64,000 bases of DNA from Hydractinia symbiolongicarpus. Its lineage: Eukaryota > Cnidaria > Hydrozoa > Anthoathecata > Hydractiniidae. Both the position numbers and the translations under genes were made by a program. Below the pieces are notes generated by a model. The model saw only the letters and a list, made by a program, of their open reading frames with translations, was not told the origin of the DNA and searched no databases. Location of the stretch: assembly GCF_029227915.1 (NCBI RefSeq), contig NC_079877.1, positions 29,103,851 through 29,167,850 on the forward strand, given 5' to 3'. Positions 1-10,900 of this stretch are shown here, one piece after another. Position 1 is the first letter of the stretch; the number at the start of each line of letters is the position of its first letter.

Positions 1-531
1 GGCAAAGTCATCAATTTTGTCCCTGGTGTTTTCTCGCCAAACGAAACGAAGAGCGTCTTGTTCTATCCTTGATACTTTGTATCCTAAATGCAGCAGGGTG
101 TGGTGACGTTTTCCACATTTATCTTCCCGATACCTCTTCTTAGATTTGAATTCTTTTATTTTGTGAGAAGGTGAAGACAATTGAAGCAAAGTCCCTTTTC
201 TAAAACAAACTTCCTACGATGTGCCACCGGTTTTTATTCGAATTCTCTGCACTTAAAAACAAAATGATTTTCTGAACAAATCCAACACTGCGTACTGCAT
301 TCACTACCTGCACCTGTTGCAAATGTTCTCACTCTTTTCTTGTCCCTCTTCTTCTTCATCCCTTCTTTTTCCGAGACGGATCTTCATCGTTTATGTTCAA
401 AACAAACGTGGACTATTGAATAAAAAGATATGGCAACGATAGCCGTTATCGTGGACGAGGCTGCAATAAACGCCCTATAAATTATCTATTTAGCAAGCTC
501 TCGGGGCACGGCGAAGCAGAACGAAGACGTC
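1..531. other. No recognised gene; flank or interior of the Polinton
   Basis: I see no credible coding sequence here. The stretch lies just upstream of the small Polinton membrane-protein frame and may be inside the element. I could not find a matching terminal inverted repeat within the window, so the left end of the element is undefined. Confidence 0.4.
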
Positions 532-810
532 ATGATCAAGCCGTTGAAAAGCTTAACCCAGGCAGAGTGGACCAGAAAGAGGCAAAATAAGCTCGATTGG
601 TTCGCCAGGCAGAGGGAATTGCAACTAAAGGCTGGTAAAAGCCTGAGAGAATTGGATGATAGTATGTATCAGTATTACATTGCTTCAGACAAAAAGGTTC
701 CCCAGTTGAAAGATTTTTACACACCCTCGTAGCAGCAACAAGATGGTGAGCTAACGTTCATCTTTGGCTCCCTGTCCCTACTGGGCTTCGTGGCTTACAA
801 ATACTCGTAG
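532..810 (+). pseudogene. Small Polinton membrane protein, interrupted by one TAG
   Basis: An ATG at 532 opens a 66-codon, basic, Arg/Lys-rich frame ending in TAG at 730-732. The same frame continues after the stop for 25 codons to a second TAG at 808-810. That continuation is a hydrophobic segment (FIFGSLSLLGFVAY) followed by a short basic end. The natural product was therefore probably a ~91-residue protein with a cytosolic basic N-terminus and one C-terminal membrane helix. Similar tail-anchored small proteins are seen on the opposite strand of this element at 2,434-2,712. The function is unknown. It could be a minor structural protein of the element, but nothing in the sequence proves this. 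Confidence 0.45.
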
Positions 811-836
811 GAACGTTTTTCTGACATATAATAAAT

Positions 837-1766
837 ATGTCAGGAAAAGCATCACATATCGTTACAGATGAGGAGGCGGAAAAATTAGGCAATATCTACT
901 ACACATGTCTGGACCGGGCGAGAGGCCATAAAATTGCTCGCGAAAAAGAGCGGTCTCTCCAAAAGGCTAGTCACTCATTGGCTATCCAGGAAGCTCTTGT
1001 GGTTGAGAACCATCAAGGGGCCGAAACGTAAAGACTACCCCCATTTTACCGTTACAAGACCCAACAAAATGCATCAGTTTGATCTATTGTACAGGCCCCA
1101 TGATCGGTTGTATGGTAGCACCTACAAGTATATTCTCACAGGTATTGATGTAGCCTCGAGATATAAGGTAGCAAGACCTCTACGAACCAAAAAAGCCAGC
1201 GAGGTTGCGGGTATGATCCAAGATATCTAGACGGCAGGATCTTTAGACTACGCCAAAACCTTTCAATGCGATAACGGCTCCGAATTCAAATCGGGCGTAA
1301 CGAAGCTGCTGGAAGGCAAAGGTGTGGAGATTAAACGGGCTACCACCAAATACCACCATACGTTTGCAGCCTTTGTAGAGTCTTACAACAAGGTCCTCGC
1401 AGGGATGCGCAGGAATTGGCTTCCGACAAGACTAGCAGCACCATTTGGGTCAAGCACTTGTATACCATCGTCAAAAGCCTCAACAATGCCAAGACTGCAA
1501 TGATAAACATGAAGCCCAATAAGGCTATTAAGCTGGATGAGATACCAGTCGCGAAAAGCGAAGAATATCCCGAAGAGAAGCCCTTACCTGAGGATGGGTT
1601 GTACTTATACCTCATGCAGCCCGGAGAGGAGCATGGGGACTCGAAAAGACGAGCCATTGATGCTTTCTATTTGAAGGATGGTCCTGAAAGGAGCTTTGTT
1701 TCGGAAGAACTCATGCTGATCCCGAAGGATGTTCAGGAGCCTCCGGAACATGTGAAGGATTGGTAG
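837..1766 (+). pseudogene. Polinton integrase (rve/DDE type), with frameshifts and a stop
   Basis: The core integrase domain is recognisable from 1,070 onward. The first catalytic Asp lies in QFDLL, the second in FQCDNGSEF, and the Glu in FVESYNK, with the spacing expected for retroviral-type DDE integrases. This enzyme inserts the element into host DNA. The reading frame is broken: the N-terminal part (from 837) shifts frame near 1,000, a TAG at 1,228-1,230 lies between the first and second Asp, and a further shift occurs near 1,400. The C-terminal part (1,416-1,766) is a basic, chromodomain-like or SH3-like tail that I cannot assign firmly. The N-terminal zinc-binding HHCC motif is not clear. 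Not functional as it stands. Confidence 0.82.
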
Positions 1767-2089
1767 ACACCCTCAATTTTACCTATAATTTTTACTACCC
1801 ATAAGAGTAGTAAAAACTATCGTCTGCCTAGTCTTCTAATGCCGGACGAGGCCGAAAACTCCAATAACGGTAGAAATCAACTGATGATCTCATTATTCAG
1901 TTAGTTTTTTAAAAAGAACAAAGCACAAATTGCCAATATCAACACTTATATATTGGTAGATAACCAGAGCAAATTACAACAACATGTTCGCTCGAACAAA
2001 CTCAAACTAAACCAACTTGATTGTTCAATGTAAGATGGGGAAAGCGAGAGGGAATAACACACTGATTTTCACACACTATTGTGGAGGTA
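1767..2089. other. Polinton spacer without a recognisable gene
   Basis: AT-rich sequence lying between the + strand integrase and the - strand block. It contains an imperfect hairpin near 1,790-1,815 (ttttactacc / gtagtaaaa). The hairpin lies where the two convergent transcripts would end and may be a remnant of their 3' ends. No coding signal was seen. Confidence 0.35.
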
Positions 2090-2334
2090 TCAACGACTTT
2101 TGTGCCACCCTTGTTTGATCGCATATTCGTCGAACAAGATCGCTGCCGTCATATAGCCAGCAAGCTTTAGGCCGTCCTCCAAGTCCATCTTAGCGCCGGG
2201 CCTAGAAAGCAAAAAAGGCTTTGGGGGTTTTGGGGGACCATAGCGATCAGGATAGTGTACGAGACCAACCTGACCGATTCCCAGAGGGAGTCAATGACCA
2301 TCGTCTCCTTCGGACCCATATTGCTATCATCCAT
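2090..2334 (-). pseudogene. Small Polinton membrane protein, frameshifted
   Basis: An ATG at 2,332-2,334 opens a frame with a hydrophobic stretch (VSYTILIAMV). Around 2,225-2,245, a run of C/A repeats shifts the frame. A second frame then gives a sensible C-terminal part (ends GWHKSR) stopping at 2,090-2,092. Together they look like one protein of about 80 residues with a single membrane segment. Its function is not recognised. The placement just downstream of two other small membrane-protein frames on the same strand suggests one late transcription block of the element. Confidence 0.35.
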
Positions 2335-2433
2335 ATGTTTGCTTGTTGCCAGTTATTAAGTGTCATTTTTTGAGAAAATTCATAGCATCTTAAAAATATC
2401 GATATTTGGCTGAGTTTTGCCCTGCTGAGGCTC

Positions 2434-2712
2434 TTATGCAGGGATTTGGGATTCATTCCCACCCCGGCCAAATTTATACCAGACGCCTACTCCTATAGCA
2501 AGGAGTCCCGACCCCATAAAGGTATACATCCATTGACTTGCTAGAACCTGACGCAGGTTCTTGATCATCTGGCAAAGGTTCTTTGCCCACTTCTTCTGCA
2601 AGTTAGCCTTGTTCTTCCTGTTCCATTCAGCAAGTCTCTTGCCTGCAGCGACACGATCCTCCTTCTTCATCCTGGTTATGACCCTCTCCTCTTGTTTCTC
2701 CTCTTCACTCAT
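2434..2712 (-). CDS. Small tail-anchored Polinton protein
   Basis: An uninterrupted 92-codon frame. The N-terminal ~60 residues are highly charged and predicted helical (Glu/Lys/Arg-rich). A single hydrophobic segment follows (TFMGSGLLAIGVGVWY, about residues 64-79), then a short Gly-rich tail. It starts about 50 bases after the stop of the upstream frame (2,761-3,129), in keeping with a shared transcript. I cannot match it to a named family. It is listed as coding because it is open in a decayed element, but it may simply be short enough to have escaped stops. Confidence 0.4.
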   Translation of the reverse strand: MSEEEKQEERVITRMKKEDRVAAGKRLAEWNRKNKANLQKKWAKNLCQMIKNLRQVLASQWMYTFMGSGLLAIGVGVWYKFGRGGNESQIPA

Positions 2713-2760
2713 TTATCTTATAGCACAGTCTCCGCCTGCTCCACCTCCTCCTGTTTCTTT

Positions 2761-3129
2761 TTACCCATGTTCCTCGCAGTACCGGCTAATCACGTGAGTA
2801 GTCAACGCTTTTGCAGTCTTTTTTCCCTTTTCGTGGAGTTCTCGCTGTACGTAGTCGGTATGGAGCTTATCGATGGCCCCATCAGTGGTCTTGTCGACAA
2901 AGCCCTCTGTACACTTCTTTGGTAAAAGGTCTCCCTTGCCCTTACGTAGGGCCTCTTTCAAGGCCTGGCGTTTATCGATAGGCTTTTCAATATTTTCATT
3001 TTGTGCGGAGGCATCGTCGAATTCTCTTGCAATATCAGACATTTTTATCAGTAGTCGTTTATAACGAAAAAGAACATAAGTGATCAGGACATACGGTAGG
3101 ACTATAGCGATATACAAACATGCCTCCAT
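2761..3129 (-). CDS. Small Polinton protein with N-terminal membrane anchor
   Basis: An open frame of 122 codons. Residues 4-22 are hydrophobic (LYIAIVLPYVLITYVLF) and followed by basic residues, giving an N-terminal anchor. The rest is a charged, probably helical soluble domain. The ATG lies just downstream of the polymerase stop at 3,131-3,133, so the two genes are closely packed on the same strand. The function is not recognised. The gene appears unbroken while the polymerase upstream is broken in several places. Confidence 0.42.
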   Translation of the reverse strand: MEACLYIAIVLPYVLITYVLFRYKRLLIKMSDIAREFDDASAQNENIEKPIDKRQALKEALRKGKGDLLPKKCTEGFVDKTTDGAIDKLHTDYVQRELHEKGKKTAKALTTHVISRYCEEHG

Positions 3130-3130
3130 T

Positions 3131-6034
3131 CTATTCCCCTGTAGACGCTAGGCGGTAATGGCCACGTGCAAGCGTCGTAATTTGATTGCGTTGCACGATC
3201 CGTTTGTCATCTGCCCTGTTGAGTACTAGCTTGTTCACCTCTTACGTGTATACCTTATGGCCCTTGTTTTGGATCAATACCTGGCTCTTGTAGACGTCAA
3301 TACCCTCTTCTAGACACCACCTATAGTCGTCAAAGGTGATGGATTTCGTGGTTACGCATCGCTTCACGCCCTTTGCTTTGCAATCACCGCCTTCTTTGGT
3401 AAGGCTCTTGTATGCATATAGCTTGGCCCTCAGGGTGATGAACTCGGTCATGATTTTACCAACTAATTCATCCATCATGAGACCCACCACCTTCTTGTTC
3501 TTCCCTATAGGGAGAGGCCTATTATCTTCCGGGTTATAGGCACTCCTGTCGAAGCGTGATTCAACGTCCTTTCTGATATCCCTATAAAAGTCCTCCGTTT
3601 GTATATGGTAAGCGAGGCTGTCCGTGTCCATGTAGCAGAGCTGCAGCTTGCTACTATATTTTTGCTGCATGAAATCGTAATGAAACTCGTACATGACTAG
3701 CTTTGACATGTTCAGGATGGCCTGGCCTATATACACCGGCTTATTTATCTTGACCTCTGTTTTGCCCATCTCTACACCTACTAGGTGCTTGCTCAATCGG
3801 CTTCCACCCTTGAAATTTTGTTTCATCACGAGTTTCGTATACTTGTCCTCTTGGTAACCAGTTAAATGTTGCGATGATTTCTAATATTCTCCATCGTCTT
3901 ACAAAACACTGAGAGGTTCATCAGCTTGCAGAATCCTTTTCGAACTCGTTTTTGGCAGCCGTTCTCAGCCTAGTGTTGTGATCGATGTACCCCTTCAGCC
4001 ATGCCTTCTGCTGACTCCTCATCCGGGTTATACAGGTGCCCCATGTACCTATTATTTGCCTTGGCATATCGGTGTACAGCTTGTGTTATACCTCCTCTTA
4101 TACCTTTTTCGAACATCAATAGCATGTCGGGGTCTGTGAGGAGCTCTAGCCTGATTCCGGTATATTTCAGTGCTGCCTTCCATGCCAGGTCGGGTGCGCT
4201 GTAGAAGTGTGCAGGATCAAGCTTATAATTCGTCAGGCACACGTCTCGGAACGTTTCAAACACGTCGGCTAATAGCAGGACGTCTATGGTCAGGTAAATG
4301 TCATGCTAGTCACCCATGGTGACGTTATCGCCCTCTGGGGTAATGCAATTCCATACCTTTTTAGCATATTCATGGTCCCTGTCGCTGATACCCTTCATAT
4401 TCAGCTTGCTGTAGAACGCCTCCTTTGGAGGTAGCTCCAACTCCTCAAATCACTGCCATCCATTCATGTATTCATATGGATACACACCTTTTCGAAGCAT
4501 CAGCCTGAAGGTATCATCTTTTGTCGATGAACTTTGCCATGGATGGTACGTTTGCCTTTGCCTGGTCACGATTAAGCTGCTTCGTGGTATTTGAGTCGCA
4601 ATTTTTACACCAAAACCTTGCCATGTATACCTCGTAAATCTAGACAGGTATCTGCCCAATGCTAGCACTTCATACCTGCAGCGTTTCTACCAATGAGGTT
4701 GCTTGCTAATTTGTCTAGGCTTGATGCCATAAATCGAAAGGAATCTATGAACCTGATTTGATCTTCTTATACGTCTCACCATCACCACATCCCATGCTTG
4801 CAAGTGGTACCTTGATTTTCACGTTGAAACTGATGTACTTTTCGGCGTTCTCATCGATGCAGCCAATGTCCTGAGTGTCGTACTTCTCACCCAGTTCCTG
4901 TATGAAGAGATGGACGTCTTACCCGCTTAGGTTGTGGAATATTTCAGGTATGTGACTTTGTATCTTGTATTTGAGGCTACAGCTGTTATGGGTAGCGCCC
5001 CTATTTAACCCCATATAGTGGCAATGGTCCCGAACTTTGCAGTTATTCGCACAGTCATCAAATGGCTTTAGGCAGATCTTGCATTCTATGGCCTCGTTGT
5101 ACTCCTTTTCCAGGACCTCTGTTAGAGACAGCATGTCCTGCTACGGGTATGTATTGTATAGTCTTTTGACCTCATCCTCCAGGTGGTCTACAAATCGCTT
5201 GACGCAGTCCTCACCCCTGTATACTGTTAGTGGATCTTGTACATCTCCGTAGGCAAAGGTGCTATACGTGCACCAGCCGGATGGTACGTGCTTGCTTAGC
5301 TTTTTATTCTTTTTGCCTCTCGAATCTTCTACCGGTGAGCCTCTTGCTAGTCTCAATTTGTGGAAGTCTACGTCGAGATATAGTATTCGGCTAATCGAAA
5401 AGCCACTTTTAGGTAGTGCTGGATTTTCCACACCTGTTTTGATTTGGGCAAACAACATATCTAGCACATCGTCTACGTCACTACCCTGGAATACTGAGCC
5501 ATATTACTATGGAAGACCTTCTTCACCTCAATATACTCCTCGTCGTTGGCATCCTCCGAGTTCGTCTTCTTTTTCCACATAATCCATAGTGACAGCTCTA
5601 TCTTTGCCAACCCCATATCTTCTACCTGCCTCTAAACCAAGGTTTTCACGTTTGGTCGTACCATCCTTATATACCCGTCAACGTCGGCCCCTCCTATACC
5701 GGGAATGCGAAAACTTCGGTAGAGCATTTTTATGTTCCTGGTGTGTAAAATCTTGCCCCGGTTGATTGTAGGAATTTTGGATGACTTCAATATAGTCTTC
5801 CTCGGCCTTTTTTTCTACCTCATCATGAAGTGTAGGCCTTGTGTTGGCTGCCCCGTTATAGAGATTCATCACCGTACGTTTGATGGTCGCATATGTTCTC
5901 TTGATCCCCTCCTTTATAGGTTTGGAGACAGCTTCCACAAGCCAATTATAAAATCCCTGCATCTTATCCCTTACAACAGAACGATTTTTTAACAGTTCAT
6001 GTTTCTCAAAAATGTCCATCCCAGATGGTGGCAA
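3131..6034 (-). pseudogene. Polinton protein-primed family-B DNA polymerase, multiply broken
   Basis: The gene reads from about 6,034 down to a stop at 3,131-3,133. Recognisable blocks in order are: an N-terminal extension (5,678-6,034); a segment with PSGWCTYSTFAYGD and YRGEDCVKRF (5,141-5,467); a zinc-like CKICLKPF...DHCHYMG segment (4,919-5,134); the block around KGVYPYEYM (about 4,460-4,500); the block around DVLLLADVFE and EKGIRGG (3,970-4,300); and the palm motif YMDTDS (near 3,630). The last of these is the catalytic Asp motif of family-B polymerases. The C-terminus has the typical DDKR...TLARGHY end. In-frame stops include TAG 3,881-3,883, TAA 3,242-3,244, TAG near 4,306, TGA 4,450-4,452 and TAA 4,919-4,921. 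The frame also changes between 3,829 and 4,263 and between 4,668 and 4,919. It is a dead copy. Confidence 0.9.
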
Positions 6035-7977
6035 TACCCAGTTATGCCATTCCCCGATTTTACCTCCTATAGTTGGACGGAAATCAATTCAGCCTTACGT
6101 AGCTTATAATAACCGGTTAAGCCACGGGTTTTCGCAATATCGCGTAATTGTTTCACGGTGTATGTATTCATTTCTTCATTTTATAGAATTTCCTTCCCAG
6201 AGGATTTCATTCTGCTCGACTAACAAAGTTATTTCCCTCTTGACTGCACATGCGCTGATTTTTAGGGAATTCCGCCTGTGCTAGAATTTTACTTGTATTT
6301 GTATGATTTTCTGACGTCATCACTCATTAGGGACTTCCTACTCAGCACAGCATGATAGGGACTTACCCCTTGAATTCCACTGCATGGTACTGGATTTGTT
6401 GTGACGTCACTGCGTGCGCGTGCGCGACTGTGCTACAAGAAACATTTCCCTATCTCTGGCCTTCACAAATCAGTTTTTCGAAGTAAAACACAGGTGTTAC
6501 AAAAGATTCAATAAACAATTTTAACATGCCAAACCTTGCTAGTGACAAGTCGATACTCAATATCTTATCGTGGGCCATTGTTATGAAACACAATCTTAGA
6601 TGAAAATATCTTATCGTGGGCCATTGTTGTGAAACACAATCTTAGGTGAAGGTAAAAAATCTATTTGATTGTTGACGCACTTTAAGAAAACCACAAAACA
6701 TTTCTTGTTATTCACGATATTTTTAGTATCACATTTTTGTAATTTTTTACAACTCTGGAGGTATTGTAAATATTATTTTTCTTTACGTTAATTTTAACCT
6801 GCTCTCTTTAACCTATCTCAACTATTCGGGGCTTGATGATAAGACAAAATATGTCTTCTACTTGCTCCAGGCATTATTTGATTGTAAAAACGAACATTTG
6901 AAAAAAAACAACTTATTTTGACGAAATAACATATTTTGGCAGAAAAATGTAATCTGCCGTGTCCTACGTACTACGAAATTTCTAAAACGCTCTTTTTCCA
7001 CATTTTTTTAAGTTGTTTTTTCAGTACGCACACTATCTGATTCTAAACTTCGCACAAAATTTTTCACGAGCGCAGTCTGTAAATAGAGCGTACTTTAGAA
7101 CAAAATAAGCTCCATATGCACTACAAATTTTTTATAACGACTGAAAATTCTTCTATATTCTTATATCTCCTTTAACTTTAAAAATGCTTTTACTAAAATC
7201 GCTCTACAGATACCAGTGGTAACACACCGTTGCGACCGCTAGACAAGTTTTTATTTGTTGAGCACATAGTTGGACCTGTTCTACTGTGTTACTTTCGCCG
7301 ATACAAACTAGCCACCAAAGTCGAGAACTTGTCCCTACGTAGCGACTGATGGAGATAGTCATCTCAAACATACATGTTCGAGTAAGTAAAAATGATCTCC
7401 CTCATCCAAAGAGTACCGTTATTTTTTTACACGAAAAAACAATAGAGAAAATGGGACCGAAGCTGCGCACCACAGTTCAACTCCATACAAAAACGTGAAT
7501 AATATAGGGGAAAATATCGCGCCCTAACCGACTGATACCGAACCGCTCTAAGGCGATCATTAACAAAGTATTCGAAGTACATTGGTCTTCTTGTATTTTT
7601 TTCGAATAATAAAAGATTTTGCAAAGATTTGAGGCATTTTATTTTTAACTTCAGACTGACATTTCCTTCGTACGCTACTTTCTCACTGTCCAACAAGAAA
7701 TCACAATATAACAACTTTCAAAAGAGCCTAAGTAACCTCTGGAATAAGGAAGGACACTTTTTGAATGTAACATTTGATTGTTGATAAATTATATACACAA
7801 TTTGTCGATAAACAATTTGTTCCTTGGATGAGTCGAGAAGGTTAAACGCTTTAAACGAAAACTTAATTAATTTATATACACACTTAAAGAAGCCATTTGT
7901 GTAAAGTAAAAAGATGTTACTTATGCTATTAGGAAGGGTGAAAGCCAGTAGAGAAATAGTGTTAATAAAAAATAAAA
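6035..7977. other. Gene-free stretch between the Polinton and UPF3
   Basis: AT-rich with no credible exon. It holds one 46-bp tandem duplication (listed separately). A short motif near 6,835 (gatgataagacaaaatatgtct) recurs with minor changes near 58,937, so a dispersed repeat is likely. The Polinton right end and the UPF3 3' UTR and polyadenylation site must lie here, but neither can be pinned down. Confidence 0.5.
6561..6652 (+). repeat. Tandem duplication, 46 bp x 2
   Basis: Two adjacent copies beginning tatcttatcgtgggccattg, at 6,561 and 6,607. They differ at only a few positions. It looks like a recent local duplication. Confidence 0.8.
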
Positions 7978-10900
7978 TCATGGCTCATCACCAAGCCAAT
8001 TTCTCCTATAACGTTCCTGTTCCAGTTCTTTTGCTCGCTCCTTATCGATATCTTTCTTCTCCTCGGCGACTGAGCTCTTTTCAGGCGTTTTTTCGTTGTC
8101 TTTCCTCCGTTTTTCTTGATCTTGATCAACTTTTTTTTCGCGCGTTTTATCAGCATCCTTTTCATGCTCACTACGTGAAGTGCGCCCGCCGTCACCGCTT
8201 CTTCGATCAGTCTTTCTACGATTATCGCTATAAGTACGATCGTTGTGGCGGTCTCGATCATATTTATCGTACCGATCATACTTATCGTATTTTTCTCGAT
8301 TAGATCGAGAATAACGATCGTCTCGATTTCGATCACGACTTGGTTTACTTTTATCGGGTTTTTTTCTGTCCTTGTCGTTCTCTTTTCCACTTCTATCATC
8401 TGAAGAAAAAAAAAGTTAATTTATACTATAAACGTTCGGAACCCTGGATGCAAACAAAATTTTGAATTGGCGTTGTCTTAATTAAACGAACAACAATGTC
8501 ATTATTTACTCTAAGTTAAATATAGTAAACGCAAAATCAGAATTATGTACTGCACCGAATCTAAGGAGAAGTTGTATTGTAAAATTCTACAGTCATACAA
8601 TACAAATCCTTAGAAGAATGTATTTGTTGATTTAACATACAAAAAACCTTGCTAAAAAAATTGAATAACCAATTCATTTTTAGAAATACTAAGGACTTTC
8701 CTCAGAATGGAATATTATATTCTCTTGATTGGCGAAATTTTGTTAAGAACGATGAAGTCGTGTCACAGGTCAGAACTTAATGATTGCGAGCAAAAGTAAT
8801 CACGCTTAATTCACTTTCTGTTAATTTGTGCTGACATTACACTTACCCTTGTCTTTGGTGTCAATATTTCTACTAGCGGACGGTGGTCGATAGATCTTCA
8901 TCTCTGGTCTTGGCTATAAGAAAGACAAAAGCAACGAGTACAAAGTGAGTATAACAAACTGAAATTCGCCGTTCGTTCTACTGCCAGAATTAATTTTTCA
9001 ATCAATTTTTATCACTTTTTTAGATTTCCTCTTAAAAGTAATAATAATAATAATATTGATCATTAATATCCAAAGCAGTAGAAATTACCTTTTTATTTTT
9101 TGTAGGACTCGCACGATCATTTACAGCTGTTTCTTCCGACTTTTTGTCCTTAACTGATTCATTACTTGCAGCCGAACTCAGATCTTCTGTGGTAGATTTT
9201 GCTTTTTCTTCCTCACCCATGGTCTTCACCTGCTTTTCATTATCTAAAATGATTTAATCTCCCCTTTAAAGCAAAAACACATACAACCCTGAAAATATTT
9301 TAAAAAAACGGCGAAAATTCAAAGATAGTAACCAAAACCGAAAAAAAAAAACGTTTCTATTTAAGCACTGAACATGTACCCTGAATTTTGTCAATGTTCA
9401 GTGCGGTGTTAGGACTTAGGGTCTTTGGTTTGTAGATCTTTTAAATCTTAAATAACGCTTCTTTTTGCTGACGTCATATCCTGTTTCCCTATTTATCAGA
9501 CCTTCATTGTTTTATAAACTAGCGCATTTGCAACGTTGTTTGCCTAGTCTACACACCTGTTAAATAAGAGCTTTTGCAACCTTGATAGTGAGAGTAACTA
9601 TCATACTTGAAGTGAGAATAACTTATCATAGTTGGACTGAGAGTAACTTAACATAGTTGAAGTAAGAGTAAGTTATCATAGTTGGAGTGAGAGTAACTTA
9701 TTATAGTTGGAGTAAGAGTAAGTTATCTTAGTTCGAAGTGAGAGTAGCTTATCATATTTGAAGTGAGAGTAGCTTATCATATGTGAAGTGAGAGTAACTT
9801 ATCTTAGTTTGAAGTGAGAGTAGCTTATCATATTTGAAGTGAGAGTAACTTATCTTAGTTCGAAGTGAGAGTAGCTTATCATATTTGAAGTGAGAGTAGC
9901 TTATCATATTTGAAGTGAGAGTAGCTTATCATATTTGAAGTGAGAGTAGCTTATCATATTTGAAGTGAGAGTAGCTTATCATATTTGAAGTGAGATTAGC
10001 TTATCATATTTGAAGTGAGAGTAGCTTATCATATTTGAAGTGAGAGTAACTTATCATATTTGAAGTGAGAGTAATTTATCACAGTTAAGTGAGAGTAATT
10101 TATCATAGTTGAGATGAGAGTAAATTATCATAGTTGAGATGAGAGTAACTTATCATAGTTGGAGTGAGAGTAACTTATCATAGTTGAAGTGAGAATAACT
10201 TATCATAGTTGGACTGAGAGTAACTTAACATAGTTGAAGTAAGAGTAAGTTATCATAGTTGGAGTGAGAGTAACTTATTATAGTTGGAGTAAGAGTAAGT
10301 TATCTTAGTTCGAAGTGAGAGTAGCTTATCATATTTGAAGTGAGAGTAGCTTATCATATGTGAAGTGAGAGTAACTTATCTTAGTTTGAAGTGAGAGTAG
10401 CTTATCATATTTGAAGTGAGAGTAACTTATCTTAGTTCGAAGTGAGAGTAGCTTATCATATTTGAAGTGAGAGTAGCTTATCATATTTGAAGTGAGAGTA
10501 GCTTATCATATTTGAAGTGAGAGTAGCTTATCATATTTGAAGTGAGAGTAGCTTATCATATTTGAAGTGAGATTAGCTTATCATATTTGAAGTGAGAGTA
10601 GCTTATCATATTTGAAGTGAGAGTAACTTATCATATTTGAAGTGAGAGTAATTTATCACAGTTAAGTGAGAGTAATTTATCATAGTTGAGATGAGAGTAA
10701 ATTATCATAGTTGAGATGAGAGTAACTTATCATAGTTGGAGTGAGAGTAACTTATCATAGTTGGAGTGAGAGTAACTTATCATAGTTGGAGTGAGAGTAA
10801 CTTATCATAGTTGGAGTGAGAGTAACTTATCATAGTTGGAGTGAGAGTAACTTATCATAGTTGGAGTGAGAGTAACTTATCATAGTTGAAGTGAGAATAA

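Larger units (their letters stand above)
532..6100. mobile_element. Decayed Maverick/Polinton DNA transposon
   Basis: Three things together indicate a Polinton: a retroviral-type integrase on +, a protein-primed family-B DNA polymerase on -, and several small proteins with single membrane segments on - between them. Polintons are large self-synthesising elements related to dsDNA viruses. Most frames carry stop codons of all three kinds and at least two frameshifts, so the copy is dead. I did not recognise the capsid, FtsK/HerA-type packaging ATPase or maturation protease genes; they are either lost or outside the window. The right boundary is somewhere after the polymerase start near 6,034. 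No terminal inverted repeat or 6-bp target duplication was found by eye. Confidence 0.85.

Noticed and set aside
532-1766. In-frame TAG codons in the Polinton suggested stop-codon readthrough or an altered code
   Set aside because: The polymerase of the same element has TAA and TGA stops and frameshifts as well. Simple decay is the better explanation.
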